NCBI GenBank assembly: GCA_009703445.1
Contig: WLGA01000006.1
Coordinates: 1-21,264 of the forward strand
Direction: 5' to 3'
DNA: 21,264 nucleotides
Source: Actinomycetota bacterium
GTDB lineage: Bacteria; Actinomycetota; Actinomycetes; Actinomycetales; Microbacteriaceae
Positions within the stretch are counted from its first letter, which is position 1, and each line of letters opens with the position of its first letter. Below, one piece after another: positions 14,188 to 21,264 of this stretch. A model generated the notes under the pieces. It did no database searches, was not told where the DNA came from, and was given only the letters and a program-made list of their open reading frames with translations. The position numbers were made by a program, and so were the translations under genes.

Positions 14188-14864
14188 TTGGATTCCTTAG
14201 TAGACCCAGACTGCTCAATCAACGAAACGACAGCGCTAACTGTCTGTTCAAAATTGAGATCAGAAGAATCCACGAGTTGGACACCCGGTGCGGGAGTCAT
14301 AAAGTCAACGACCTTTGAGTCGCTGGCGTCACGTTCTGAAACCTGACGCTTGACGCTTGCAGCAGTTGCTTCGGAAAGTTCCGCTGAGCGTCTCTTAAGT
14401 CTAACCTCTTCGCTGGCGGTTAGGAGAATTTTTATTTCGGCGTCCGGAGCGACGACGGTTGTTATGTCGCGCCCTTCAACCACCACACCTGGCAATGTTG
14501 ACTCTGAAACCAACTTGCGAGTCAACGCCTTCATGAAGGTTCTAACCTCAGGGATGCGAGCCACTGCCGATACAGATTCTGCAACGGCGCTGGTGCGAAT
14601 TGCCGCCGTTAGATCGTTCTCCCCCACTCGAACCCAATAGTCATCCGGGTTTAGCGAGATTTGATAGTCAAACTCGGCAACCAGATCCTTAGATGGCAGT
14701 TGCTCAAGTTCGAAATCCTCTAGGTGCTGAACCGCCCAGGCCAATGCTCGATAAGCCGCTCCTGTGTCCAGGTAACCAAAACCTAGCTCTCGCGCTACCT
14801 GCTTGGAGACACTTGACTTACCCGAACCGGCCGGGCCATCGATCGCAACTAGAAACTGACTCAT
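14184..14864 (-). CDS. cmk: Cytidylate (CMP/dCMP) kinase
   Basis: Phosphorylates CMP and dCMP to the diphosphates in pyrimidine salvage. The protein is 226 residues, normal length. The P-loop GPAGSGKSS is at 10-18. The CMP-binding YLDTGAAYR is at 31-39. GRDITT is at 131-136, and the lid segment with RLKRR and RDASDSK follows at about 155-184. Both ends overlap neighbours by 4 bp: its ATG with the tyrA stop and its stop with the der ATG. It is therefore tightly coupled inside the tyrA-cmk-der unit. Der and Cmk are adjacent in many Actinobacteria. Confidence 0.96.
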   Translation of the reverse strand: MSQFLVAIDGPAGSGKSSVSKQVARELGFGYLDTGAAYRALAWAVQHLEDFELEQLPSKDLVAEFDYQISLNPDDYWVRVGENDLTAAIRTSAVAESVSAVARIPEVRTFMKALTRKLVSESTLPGVVVEGRDITTVVAPDAEIKILLTASEEVRLKRRSAELSEATAASVKRQVSERDASDSKVVDFMTPAPGVQLVDSSDLNFEQTVSAVVSLIEQSGSTKESK

Positions 14865-15955
14865 CCGGCAATCTTCCAGCCGCGGGCTTCGAGTTCAGCA
14901 ATCAGCTTTTTCTCGAGCGAAGGCAAAACGTAAAGCTCAACCAGACCAACCGGTGCGCTCGGCGAGTGTTCAAGTTTGAGCTCTTCGATGTTGACTCCAA
15001 TTTCGCCAACCTCGTTGAACAAACGACCAAGTTCGCCCGGCTTGTCGGCGATCATGACCACCAACTGCGCATAGGCGGTCTGTTTGGTTCCGTGCTTGCC
15101 TGGGATGCGCTCGACGCCCTGATTGCCTGCCTCGAGAGCGCGGCTAACCCGCGCTAGAGAACCGGACTGGTCGATGTTTTCCAAGGATTCGACGACGGTG
15201 TGCAAATCTGCTTCGAATGCCTTCAAAATTGGAGCAACTTCGGCTGCGTTCGCTGCAAGGATCTGGATCCAAAGTTTTGGGTCGCTAGCGGCGATTCGCG
15301 TGGTGTCTCGCAACCCCTGCCCGGCAAGCGAAACATCCGAGCTTTCGGCCTCGATCAATCTTGCAGCCAGAAGGCTAGAGACCAACTGTGGAACGTGGGA
15401 CACAAGCGCCACTGCGCGATCGTGTTCGTGCGCCGAGACTCTAAGAGGCGCTGAACCTAGGTCAATCGCCAAATCCTCGATCGCCGAAACGGCTTGAGGG
15501 TTGCTCTGTGGGTTTGCAGAAATTACCCACGGGCGGCCAACAAACAGGTCGGCTCGGCCAGAGATGGCTCCCCCGCGTTCGCGACCGGCCATTGGATGAG
15601 ACCCAACGTAACGGGTGAGGTCTGAACCGAGGGCAGCAAGTTCGGTTAGCACCTGTGTCTTAACGCTTGCCACATCCGTGACGATTGCTTCTGGGAAATC
15701 ACTCAGTTCGCGGTGGACCACCGAGGCGGTCACATCTGGCGGAACGCAAACCACAATCACAGCTGGTTTATCCACCGCACTGCAGGCCTTGCCGGCTCCA
15801 TAGTCGATTGCCAATTTGAGGTTGGCAGGCGATGCGTCTTCGAGGGTGACGTGCACACCAAGCTTCGAAAGCCCCAGGCCGATGCTCGTGCCAAGGAGAC
15901 CTGCGCCGACAATGCGAACAGATCCTTGGATGCGGGCAGCGGCTACTTGATTCAC
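14861..15955 (-). CDS. tyrA: Prephenate dehydrogenase with C-terminal ACT domain
   Basis: Oxidatively decarboxylates prephenate to 4-hydroxyphenylpyruvate, the tyrosine precursor. The protein is 364 residues. The Rossmann NAD(P) motif GAGLLG is at 17-22. The active-site block SHPMAGRERGGA (119-130) contains the conserved His120. Residues 294-364 form an ACT domain (DKPGELGRLF, IGVNIEELKLEH), the usual site for tyrosine feedback control. Translation starts at GTG 15955, overlapping the aroH TGA by 4 bp (GTGA), and the stop overlaps the cmk ATG by 4 bp. The preceding gene encodes chorismate mutase, which makes its substrate, so aroH-tyrA is a two-step metabolic pair. Arogenate specificity cannot be excluded from sequence. 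Confidence 0.94.
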   Translation of the reverse strand: MNQVAAARIQGSVRIVGAGLLGTSIGLGLSKLGVHVTLEDASPANLKLAIDYGAGKACSAVDKPAVIVVCVPPDVTASVVHRELSDFPEAIVTDVASVKTQVLTELAALGSDLTRYVGSHPMAGRERGGAISGRADLFVGRPWVISANPQSNPQAVSAIEDLAIDLGSAPLRVSAHEHDRAVALVSHVPQLVSSLLAARLIEAESSDVSLAGQGLRDTTRIAASDPKLWIQILAANAAEVAPILKAFEADLHTVVESLENIDQSGSLARVSRALEAGNQGVERIPGKHGTKQTAYAQLVVMIADKPGELGRLFNEVGEIGVNIEELKLEHSPSAPVGLVELYVLPSLEKKLIAELEARGWKIAG

Positions 15956-16314
15956 TGAGCGATATCCTGACGAAGCGCGGTGGCACCGCGCAGGTAGACA
16001 TGCTGCACTTCAGCACGAGCAACGTCCAAATCAGCCTGAATCATGATTCGAATGATGCGTGGCAATGCCCGTGCGACATCCATCTCAACAAAACACATCA
16101 GCGGAACGTCACCCATGCCGAGTTCACGCGCGGCAACTGCCGGGAACTCGCTGACTAGGTCAGGGGTGGCGGTGAAAAAGATGTTGATTAACTGCCCATT
16201 GGCAATGTCATTGGCGTGCAGCATCTTGGTCAGCAGCTCGGCTGTTGACTTTAGGAGATGCTCTCGCTCATCGACATCCAGCTGGATGGCGCCTCGAATC
16301 GCTCTGATAGCCAT
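15952..16314 (-). CDS. aroH: Monofunctional AroH-type chorismate mutase
   Basis: Rearranges chorismate to prephenate. The protein is 120 residues and belongs to the trimeric AroH fold of Bacillus subtilis, not the helical AroQ fold. The residues that form the B. subtilis active site are all present, shifted by at most one: Arg7 (IRGAI), Cys74 and Glu77 (CFVEMD), Arg89, Tyr107 (HVYLRGA) and Arg115. The ATG lies 2 bp after the rluB stop. The stop overlaps the tyrA GTG by 4 bp, so its product is likely made alongside the enzyme that consumes prephenate. The pair is inserted in the rluB-cmk junction that is direct in M. tuberculosis. Confidence 0.93.
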   Translation of the reverse strand: MAIRAIRGAIQLDVDEREHLLKSTAELLTKMLHANDIANGQLINIFFTATPDLVSEFPAVAARELGMGDVPLMCFVEMDVARALPRIIRIMIQADLDVARAEVQHVYLRGATALRQDIAQ

Positions 16315-16316
16315 GG

Positions 16317-17135
16317 TTACCGCCTCTTGCTGTTCTTTGCCGGAGCCGCCTTACCTGGCTTAACTCGTGGACGAGGAGCTCGATCGACTCCACCTTCAGC
16401 GGCCTTGAGGAGCGCGCCAACCTCTATTTTACTGAGTTCACGCACACGACCCTCTTTAAGCGGGCCTAGTTGAATCGGGCCAAACTGGCGACGAACAAGC
16501 CCGAGCACTGGGTGACCGACAAAGTCGAACATGCGACGAACGATGCGGTTTCGGCCTGAGTGCAGCACGACCTCGACCAAGCTCTCGTTTCCAGAAACAT
16601 CGACGATGTGCGCCTTGTCGGCCTTGATCGCACCGTCTTCGAGCTCAAAGCCGCTGAGCAGCTTGTGAACAGTCGCCGGAGTGACAATGCCCTCAACGCG
16701 GGCAACGTAAGTCTTGGTTACACCAAACTTTGGGTGAGCTAGCTTGTGGGCCAACTCGCCGTCATTGGTCATGATGATCAAGCCGGTAGTTTCCGCATCC
16801 AAGCGACCGACGTTGAAAACGCGGTCGTAACCGACCACGAACTGGCTTAGGTCGCCACGCCCGTTCTCATCGGCCATCGAGCTGACCACACCATAGGGCT
16901 TGTTGAGCGCTAGGTAAACGCGAGATGCATCAAGCTGAATTGGAGTGCCGCCAACGGTAACCTTGTCGACATCCGGGTTGATGCGGGTTCCGAGCTCGGT
17001 AACTACCTTGCCGTTCACCTTCACTCGACCCTGGGTGATGTAGTCCTCGCAAACGCGACGTGAAGCCACGCCAGCGGCGGCCATGACCTTCTGAAGTCTT
17101 ACGCCTGAGGCGTTCTCGTCATTAGAGTTCGACAT
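16317..17135 (-). CDS. rluB: rRNA pseudouridine synthase, RluB/RsuA family
   Basis: Converts a specific uridine in 23S rRNA (helix 89-90 region in RluB enzymes) to pseudouridine. It is 272 residues from this start. The S4 RNA-binding domain is at about 11-60 (VRLQKVMAAAGVASRRVCE). The RsuA-family catalytic motif GRLDAETTGL is at 110-119 with Asp113, followed by KTYVARVEG (141-149) and SGRNRIVRRM. The C-terminal tail is rich in Lys, Arg and Pro. An in-frame ATG six codons earlier (17153) would overlap scpB by 32 bp instead of 14 bp. Neither start has a clear ribosome site, so the start is uncertain. It overlaps the scpB 3' end, the usual scpA-scpB-rluB order, and ends 2 bp before aroH. RluB and RsuA specificity is assigned mainly by context. 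Confidence 0.92.
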   Translation of the reverse strand: MSNSNDENASGVRLQKVMAAAGVASRRVCEDYITQGRVKVNGKVVTELGTRINPDVDKVTVGGTPIQLDASRVYLALNKPYGVVSSMADENGRGDLSQFVVGYDRVFNVGRLDAETTGLIIMTNDGELAHKLAHPKFGVTKTYVARVEGIVTPATVHKLLSGFELEDGAIKADKAHIVDVSGNESLVEVVLHSGRNRIVRRMFDFVGHPVLGLVRRQFGPIQLGPLKEGRVRELSKIEVGALLKAAEGGVDRAPRPRVKPGKAAPAKNSKRR

Positions 17136-17682
17136 CGAAGTTACTGTTCGCATCTGGCAGGTATGGGCTGATTAGTGGCATCTCATCCAAAGAGTTGATA
17201 CCGAGAAGTTCTAGCAAGAGCTCACTCGTTCCGTAATTAATGGCACCGGTTTCTGAATCGGTGTAAAGCTCCGTGATGAGACCGCGGCTGAGCAAGGTGC
17301 GCACAACCGAATCGACATTTACTGCACGGATTGAGGCAATCTGACCTCGTGAAATTGGCTGCTTATAGGCAATGACCGCGAGAGTTTCGAGGGCCGCCTG
17401 GCTCAGCTTGGTTGGGTTCTCATTAGAGATAAACATGCGAACGGCCCAGTCGAAATCTTGACGGACGAAGATTCTCCAACCGCCACCGACTTCGCGAAGT
17501 TCGAACCCGCGTGGTGCGGCGCCATCCTGGCCATCGTATTCAGCCTTCAAGGCGAGCACTGAATCGCGAACCTCTTTGACCGGGCATTCAAGCGCAGTGG
17601 CAAGAGCAACCAGCGAGACCGGAGCATCGGTAATCATCAGGATTGCCTCGAGGGCTCCCCTGGTGTTGGGATCAAGAGTCAT
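17122..17682 (-). CDS. scpB: Segregation and condensation protein ScpB
   Basis: Kleisin-associated winged-helix subunit of the SMC-ScpAB condensin, which compacts and resolves chromosomes. It is 186 residues from the chosen start. The family core LSQAALETLAVIAYKQPISR and IRAVNVDSVVRTLLSRGLI lies at about 92-134, after an N-terminal winged helix beginning GALEAILMITDAPVS. GGAG at 17689-17692 lies 6 nt before the ATG at 17682. An ATG four codons earlier overlaps that GGAG and so cannot use it. The gene overlaps the scpA 3' end by 11 bp and runs into rluB. The smc gene is not in the window. Confidence 0.95.
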   Translation of the reverse strand: MTLDPNTRGALEAILMITDAPVSLVALATALECPVKEVRDSVLALKAEYDGQDGAAPRGFELREVGGGWRIFVRQDFDWAVRMFISNENPTKLSQAALETLAVIAYKQPISRGQIASIRAVNVDSVVRTLLSRGLITELYTDSETGAINYGTSELLLELLGINSLDEMPLISPYLPDANSNFDVEL

Positions 17683-18499
17683 AGTCAGCTCCAAGTGTGG
17701 CTAGTTGTTCATCGTCAAAGTTTTCGGCACGCCAGGTAAGTTGCAAGTCGCCGAGCGGAGAAACTTGCTCGAAGCTAATCGCTGAAAGTCGATAAAGCTC
17801 GAGAACAGCCAAGAATCGAGCAACCACAACACCGCGGTCTTTTACCGAGCCGATCAGGTCACGGAAGCTCAGGTTCGTCGACTTGCGGAGCATCGAAATG
17901 ACCTCAGCGGCCTGCTCGCGAATCGAAACTCGAGGCGCGTGGAGGTGAGTCAATCCGACCGAAGGAATCTCTCGAGGGGTCAGCACTTCTTGCGACAACT
18001 GATAGAACTCAGCGAGCGAAAGCGTCCAGACAAGTTCAGGCTTTTGCTTACGGAAACGCTCTTCCATCTGAACTTCGCGAGGAATGCGGTTGCTTTCAAT
18101 CTGCAGTGCAGTGGCGAACCAGCTCGAAATTTCCTTGAACGCGCGGTATTGCAGCAAGCGAGCGAAAAGCAGGTCTCGCGCCTCAAGCAGAGCAACGTCC
18201 TCGGCGTCAACCACTTCGCCCTTAGGTAGCAAGCCGGCAATCTTTAGATCTAGCAGTGTGGCCGCGATGACCAGGAACTCACTGGCCTGGTCTAGTTCTT
18301 CATCATCGTCGAGGCTCTTCAGGTATGAGATGAACTCGTCGGTTACCTTGCTGAGAGAAATCTCAGTGATGTCCATTTCGTGCTTCGAAATCAACGAAAG
18401 CAGTAGGTCAAATGGTCCCTCAAAATTACCTAGGCTGACCGCGAATCCGCTGGCTTTTTCGGTCGCCTCAGCTAGGTCTTGGTTATGGGGCGCAGCCAC
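17672..18499 (-). CDS. scpA: Segregation and condensation protein ScpA (kleisin)
   Basis: Kleisin that bridges the heads of the SMC dimer and binds ScpB. The protein is 275 residues. The N-terminal SMC-neck binding region contains FEGPFDLLLSLISKHEMDIT (26-45), the most conserved stretch of bacterial ScpA, and the C-terminal winged helix appears around ISFEQVSPLGDLQLTW. The start is a GTG at 18499, inside the 3' end of parA (17-bp overlap), with no obvious Shine-Dalgarno, so expression is probably coupled to parA. It overlaps scpB by 11 bp at its own 3' end. The parA-scpA-scpB order matches Rv1708-Rv1710. Confidence 0.95.
   Translation of the reverse strand: MAAPHNQDLAEATEKASGFAVSLGNFEGPFDLLLSLISKHEMDITEISLSKVTDEFISYLKSLDDDEELDQASEFLVIAATLLDLKIAGLLPKGEVVDAEDVALLEARDLLFARLLQYRAFKEISSWFATALQIESNRIPREVQMEERFRKQKPELVWTLSLAEFYQLSQEVLTPREIPSVGLTHLHAPRVSIREQAAEVISMLRKSTNLSFRDLIGSVKDRGVVVARFLAVLELYRLSAISFEQVSPLGDLQLTWRAENFDDEQLATLGADYDS
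17689..17692 (-). promoter_or_regulatory. Ribosome binding site deciding the scpB start
   Basis: GGAG with a 6-nt spacer precedes the ATG at 17682. It overlaps the earlier in-frame ATG at 17694, which argues for the shorter protein. Confidence 0.65.
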
Positions 18500-19322
18500 G
18501 ATCCACTAGTTCACGTGCGACGGTGCGGTATGCTTCGGCAGCATCGGAATCTGGCGCATAGGTGGTGATTGGAGCTTGTGCAACGGTCGCATCCGGGAAC
18601 TTAACGGTGCGGTTGATCACGCTGCGGAATACCTTCTGCCCGAACGCTTCGTGCAAACGGTCAAGAACTTCGCGCGAGTGAAGAGTGCGAGGGTCATACA
18701 TGGTAGCCAGGATGCCATCGAGTTGAAGTGCAGGGTTTAGACCCTCCTGGACCTTGCTGATGATGTCTTCAAGGATGGCTACACCTCGCAGCGCGAAGAA
18801 CTCACTCGCAAGCGGGATGATGACACCGTGGGCAGCAGTCAAAGCGTTCACGGTGAGCAGGCCAAGTGAAGGCTGGCAGTCGATGATGATGACGTCATAG
18901 TCATCAGCTACCTTTTTGAGGATGTTTGACAAAATCTGCTCGCGGGCAATCTCATTTACCAGCTTCATTTCGGCGGCTGACAGTTCGATGTTTGCTGGGA
19001 TGACGTCCAAGTTTTCGACAGCAGTGTGCTGGATAGCAGTCTTAGGGTCAATTTTGCGGTCAAGCATGAGGTCGTAAATAGTTACTGCATCGTGCGCGTT
19101 GACACCGAGACCAGCGGAAAGTGCACCCTGTGGGTCGTAGTCGACCAGAAGCACCTTACGACCATACTCGGCGAGCGCCGCAGACATGTTGATGCTGGTG
19201 GTGGTCTTTCCAACGCCACCCTTTTGGTTACACATGGCGATGATGCGTGCCGGCCCGTGTGAGCTAAGCGGCTTTGGTTTCGCGAAACGCGAATCCGTTG
19301 CGGCCTTCTTTGCCTTTGCCAT
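18483..19322 (-). CDS. parA: ParA/Soj-family chromosome-partitioning ATPase
   Basis: ATP-dependent dimerising partition protein, 279 residues. The deviant Walker A KGGVGKTT is at 34-41, switch I VDYDPQGALSAGLG at 60-73, and Walker B IIIDCQPSLG at 145-154 with Asp148. The N-terminus up to residue 25 is basic (MAKAKKAATDSRFAKPKP) and may aid nucleoid binding. No parB lies beside it, so it is not the standard oriC parAB pair. It corresponds to Rv1708, the ParA-like gene stably linked to scpAB in Actinobacteria. A strong GGGAGGA site precedes the ATG. It sits 41 bp after xerD and overlaps scpA by 17 bp. Confidence 0.92.
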   Translation of the reverse strand: MAKAKKAATDSRFAKPKPLSSHGPARIIAMCNQKGGVGKTTTSINMSAALAEYGRKVLLVDYDPQGALSAGLGVNAHDAVTIYDLMLDRKIDPKTAIQHTAVENLDVIPANIELSAAEMKLVNEIAREQILSNILKKVADDYDVIIIDCQPSLGLLTVNALTAAHGVIIPLASEFFALRGVAILEDIISKVQEGLNPALQLDGILATMYDPRTLHSREVLDRLHEAFGQKVFRSVINRTVKFPDATVAQAPITTYAPDSDAAEAYRTVARELVDRGCAP

Positions 19323-19363
19323 GATTCCTCCCGAAATTACGATGCAACCTGTTGAGTAATAGC

Positions 19364-20269
19364 CTACCGCCGCGCGCGCGGATGTGAGGTCGCATAGACC
19401 TCACGAAGCGCGTCGACTGTAACGAGTGTATAAATCTGTGTTGTCGCGACCGATGAGTGCCCGAGCAGTTCTTGCACCACTCTCACATCGGCCCCGCCTT
19501 CAAGCAAGTGGGTTGCAAATGAGTGTCGAAGCGTGTGCGGCGAGATCTCGCCGGGCAACTTGGCTGCCTTAGCTGCATCATGGATGATTTGCCAGGCGCT
19601 TTGGCGACTTAGCCGCCCGCCACGCTGGTTCAGAAAAAGAGCTGGGGTTCCTTTGCCATTTACTGCTAATAGCGGCCTGGTGCGCACCAGGTAGGACTCC
19701 AGCGCGATCTGGGCATAGCGCCCGACGGGAACAATGCGCTCCTTGGACCCCTTACCCAATACGCGGAGCAGGGTCGGGTCTATCAGGTCATCCAAATCCA
19801 GCGAGACAATCTCTGTGATGCGAGCACCGGTGGCATAAAGCAGTTCAAGGATGGCTCGGTCACGCACCGCAATCGGGTCATCTCCACCCACTGCATTCAA
19901 CAAGTCCTCAACTTGAGCAACCGTGATGGCCTTCGGCAGACGTCGAGGAGCTTTTGGTGGCTTTACGGAGGCTGCCGGATCGGCCTTGGTTAGGTTTTCC
20001 AGCAACCAATACTTGTGCAACCCCCTAACCCCTGCGAGCACTCTGGCTACCGAGGTCGCAGATAGGCCGGCCACCGAGACTAAACCGGCGGCAAAGTCCT
20101 GAACCGCCAGTTCGGTGATGTCGCTTATTGTTTCGATGCCGCGAGTGTCTAGAAATTCCAAATAGCGTCGCAAGTCGCGCCGGTAAGCGGCAATGGTGTT
20201 CTTGGACATGCCTCGTTCGATTGTGAGGTGACGGATGTAGGCGTCGACTAGAGTTTCGAAACCCGCCAT
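19364..20269 (-). CDS. xerD: Site-specific tyrosine recombinase XerD
   Basis: Resolves chromosome dimers at dif, normally with XerC. It is 301 residues from the chosen ATG. The N-terminal SAM-like core-binding domain (about 1-90: LVDAYIRHLTIERGMSKNTI) is followed by the catalytic domain with the complete active-site set Arg150, Lys174, His245, Arg248, His271 and Tyr280 (TGAR, KGSKER, HTLRHSFATHLL, LGHSS, TQIY). It could initiate 17 codons earlier, inside the upstream NUDIX gene, but MAGFETLVDAYIRHL matches the usual XerD start and lies only 4 bp after the NUDIX stop. The conserved pyrG-NUDIX-xerD context favours a housekeeping XerD over a phage integrase. No dif-like site was recognised nearby. 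Confidence 0.95.
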   Translation of the reverse strand: MAGFETLVDAYIRHLTIERGMSKNTIAAYRRDLRRYLEFLDTRGIETISDITELAVQDFAAGLVSVAGLSATSVARVLAGVRGLHKYWLLENLTKADPAASVKPPKAPRRLPKAITVAQVEDLLNAVGGDDPIAVRDRAILELLYATGARITEIVSLDLDDLIDPTLLRVLGKGSKERIVPVGRYAQIALESYLVRTRPLLAVNGKGTPALFLNQRGGRLSRQSAWQIIHDAAKAAKLPGEISPHTLRHSFATHLLEGGADVRVVQELLGHSSVATTQIYTLVTVDALREVYATSHPRARR

Positions 20270-20273
20270 GATA

Positions 20274-20831
20274 CTAAATCCCCAGTTTGCGAGCCGCTGC
20301 CATGATTCCCACAGCTGCACTCGGGCTTCTCATCTCAGAGGCAAGCACACTCTCTAGCGCTGAGGCTAGCGGCACCCATTCGACCTGCATGTCGGTTTCT
20401 TCGCCCTCGAGTTCCAAGTCGTGCCCCTGATGGCGCAAGTCCCGAGCCAAGAAGATTGCGATGGTTTCGTTGTTACCACCAGGCGTGGTGTGAAATTCGA
20501 TGAGTTCGGTCCAAGATTCGGCGATGTAGCCGGTCTCTTCGAGGAGTTCACGCTTTGCCGCTTCAACTTTTGACTCGCCAGGTTGGTCAAGAAGGCCAGC
20601 TGGAATTTCCCAAAGGTACTCGCGAACCGGGTGTCGGTATTGATTGATAAGCAATACCTGATTCGAGTCGTTGAGCGCGATGACCGCTACAGCACCAGGA
20701 TGCGCGACGAACTCACGAACCAAGGTTTCGCCGTTGTAGTCAAACGACTCACGCTTGATGTCCCAGATTTTGCCGGCAAAGACAACCTCGCTCTTGCTTA
20801 TCGCAAGAGACGCAGGTCGGTCTTTAGGCAT
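20274..20831 (-). CDS. NUDIX hydrolase, ADP-ribose pyrophosphatase type
   Basis: Probably hydrolyses ADP-ribose or a related nucleotide sugar to AMP and a sugar phosphate. It is 185 residues from the ATG at 20831. The Nudix box spans 79-103: G79, E86, R94, E95, E98, E99 and G101. Six rather than five residues separate the first Gly and Glu, as I recall for Rv1700. NQYRHPVREYLWEIPAGLLD precedes it, and TPGGNNETIAIFLARDL follows, with the proline typical of ADP-ribose pyrophosphatases. A GAGG site with a 6-nt spacer supports this ATG; an upstream in-frame extension would lie wholly inside pyrG and lacks similarity. It overlaps pyrG by 8 bp and ends 4 bp before xerD. Confidence 0.9.
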   Translation of the reverse strand: MPKDRPASLAISKSEVVFAGKIWDIKRESFDYNGETLVREFVAHPGAVAVIALNDSNQVLLINQYRHPVREYLWEIPAGLLDQPGESKVEAAKRELLEETGYIAESWTELIEFHTTPGGNNETIAIFLARDLRHQGHDLELEGEETDMQVEWVPLASALESVLASEMRSPSAAVGIMAAARKLGI

Positions 20832-21264
20832 CCTTGACCTCAAATAGCTTGTTCGACTCCTGGCGCTTGATTGCAGCAGCAACAAGACCGCGGAATAGCG
20901 GGTGGGCGTTGGTTGGACGCGAGCGGAACTCAGGGTGAGCCTGGGTTGCCACGTAGTAAGGGTGAACTTCACGAGGAAGCTCAACGAACTCAACTAGGTG
21001 ATCATCCGGAGATGTGCCTGAGAAAACCAAGCCGGCTTCAGCGATCTGAGAGCGGTAGGTGTTGTTGACTTCGTAACGGTGACGGTGACGCTCCTCGATC
21101 GAGTCAGAACCGTATACCTCGGCAACAATCGAACCTGGCTTGAGCTTCGCCTCGTATAGGCCAAGGCGCATGGTTCCGCCCATATCGCCAGAAGCCAGGA
21201 TGTCTACCTGCTCGGCCATGGTTGCGATTACCGGATACTTGGCCTCTGGGTCGAACTCGGTTGA
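20824..21264 (-). CDS. pyrG: CTP synthase, C-terminal part (5' end beyond window)
   Basis: Aminates UTP to CTP using glutamine. Only 146 C-terminal residues are present, the end of the glutamine amidotransferase domain. They run from STEFDPEAKYPVIATMAEQ through MRLGLYEAKL, IEERHRHRYEVNN, AGLVFSGTSPDDHLVEF and QAHPEFRSRP to the stop. The QAHPEF segment supplies the His and Glu of the Cys-His-Glu triad; the nucleophile Cys lies outside the window. There is no truncation beyond the window edge. The 3' end overlaps the NUDIX gene by 8 bp, the same pyrG-NUDIX-xerD order as in M. tuberculosis. Confidence 0.97.
   Translation of the reverse strand, partial: STEFDPEAKYPVIATMAEQVDILASGDMGGTMRLGLYEAKLKPGSIVAEVYGSDSIEERHRHRYEVNNTYRSQIAEAGLVFSGTSPDDHLVEFVELPREVHPYYVATQAHPEFRSRPTNAHPLFRGLVAAAIKRQESNKLFEVKDA

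Noticed and set aside
19369..19380. Alternating CG run
   Set aside because: It encodes the last Arg-Ala-Arg-Arg residues of XerD, so a separate Z-DNA or repeat role has no support.
20832..20993. N-terminal extension of the NUDIX gene
   Set aside because: The in-frame extension lies entirely inside the pyrG amidotransferase coding region and shows no NUDIX-like sequence; the ATG at 20831 has a GAGG site.
1..21264. tRNA, rRNA, CRISPR arrays, insertion sequences or prophage genes
   Set aside because: I saw no tRNA-like cloverleaf, repeat-spacer pattern, transposase or phage protein. The tyrosine recombinase is a housekeeping XerD by context and length.

Overview
This window is a gene-dense stretch of actinobacterial chromosome. 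The evidence is its content and gene order. The minus-strand run pyrG - NUDIX - xerD - parA - scpA - scpB - rluB - (aroH - tyrA) - cmk - der matches the order I know from Mycobacterium tuberculosis (Rv1699-Rv1701 and Rv1708-Rv1713). The run pgsA - garA (FHA) - ftsR (MerR) - MerR matches the Rv1822-Rv1830 neighbourhood. A class II DAHP synthase, a single-chain pyruvate carboxylase and an FHA GarA-like protein also fit Actinobacteria. Base composition looks moderate by eye rather than very high in G+C, and gene spacing is extremely tight. Both suggest a small-genome member of Microbacteriaceae, for example the freshwater Luna/Rhodoluna/Aquiluna type; that placement is inference.

I find 22 protein genes, of which 20 are complete. 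21 lie on the minus strand; only the acyl-CoA ligase gene is on plus. There is no RNA gene, mobile element or CRISPR array, and no gene-free stretch longer than about 115 bp.

Layout from left to right: a 3'-truncated class II DAHP synthase (shikimate entry), a PlsC acyltransferase and a ROK glucokinase read leftward. A divergent intergenic region separates them from a FadD-type acyl-CoA ligase reading rightward, whose stop codon overlaps that of peptide deformylase. Leftward reading then continues to the window end: a MinD/ParA-like ATPase with a long disordered N-terminus, pyruvate carboxylase, two MerR regulators, a GarA-like FHA protein, a CDP-alcohol phosphatidyltransferase, Der GTPase, CMP kinase, prephenate dehydrogenase, AroH chorismate mutase, an RluB-type pseudouridine synthase, ScpB, ScpA, ParA, XerD, an ADP-ribose-type NUDIX hydrolase and the C-terminal part of CTP synthase.

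The functional groups are chromosome segregation (XerD, ParA, ScpA, ScpB), ribosome and rRNA maturation (RluB, Der, deformylase), tyrosine synthesis (DAHP synthase, AroH, TyrA), phospholipid and fatty-acid metabolism (PlsC, FadD, PgsA) and central carbon control (glucokinase, pyruvate carboxylase, GarA). From pyrG to pgsA almost every junction is a 1-23 bp overlap or a gap of at most 41 bp, so these genes are probably co-transcribed in long units. The real breaks are the gaps at 10724-10838, 10077-10174 and 6565-6668, which hold the candidate regulatory sequence: a likely leaderless promoter for pyc, repeated GGTTA(C) motifs and a perfect 17-bp inverted repeat. Most of the window is conserved core genome. 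I do not see a self-contained novel system. The items most worth checking are the extended MinD-like ATPase, the compacted garA-ftsR-merR-pyc block with its shared motifs, and the leaderless pyc start.
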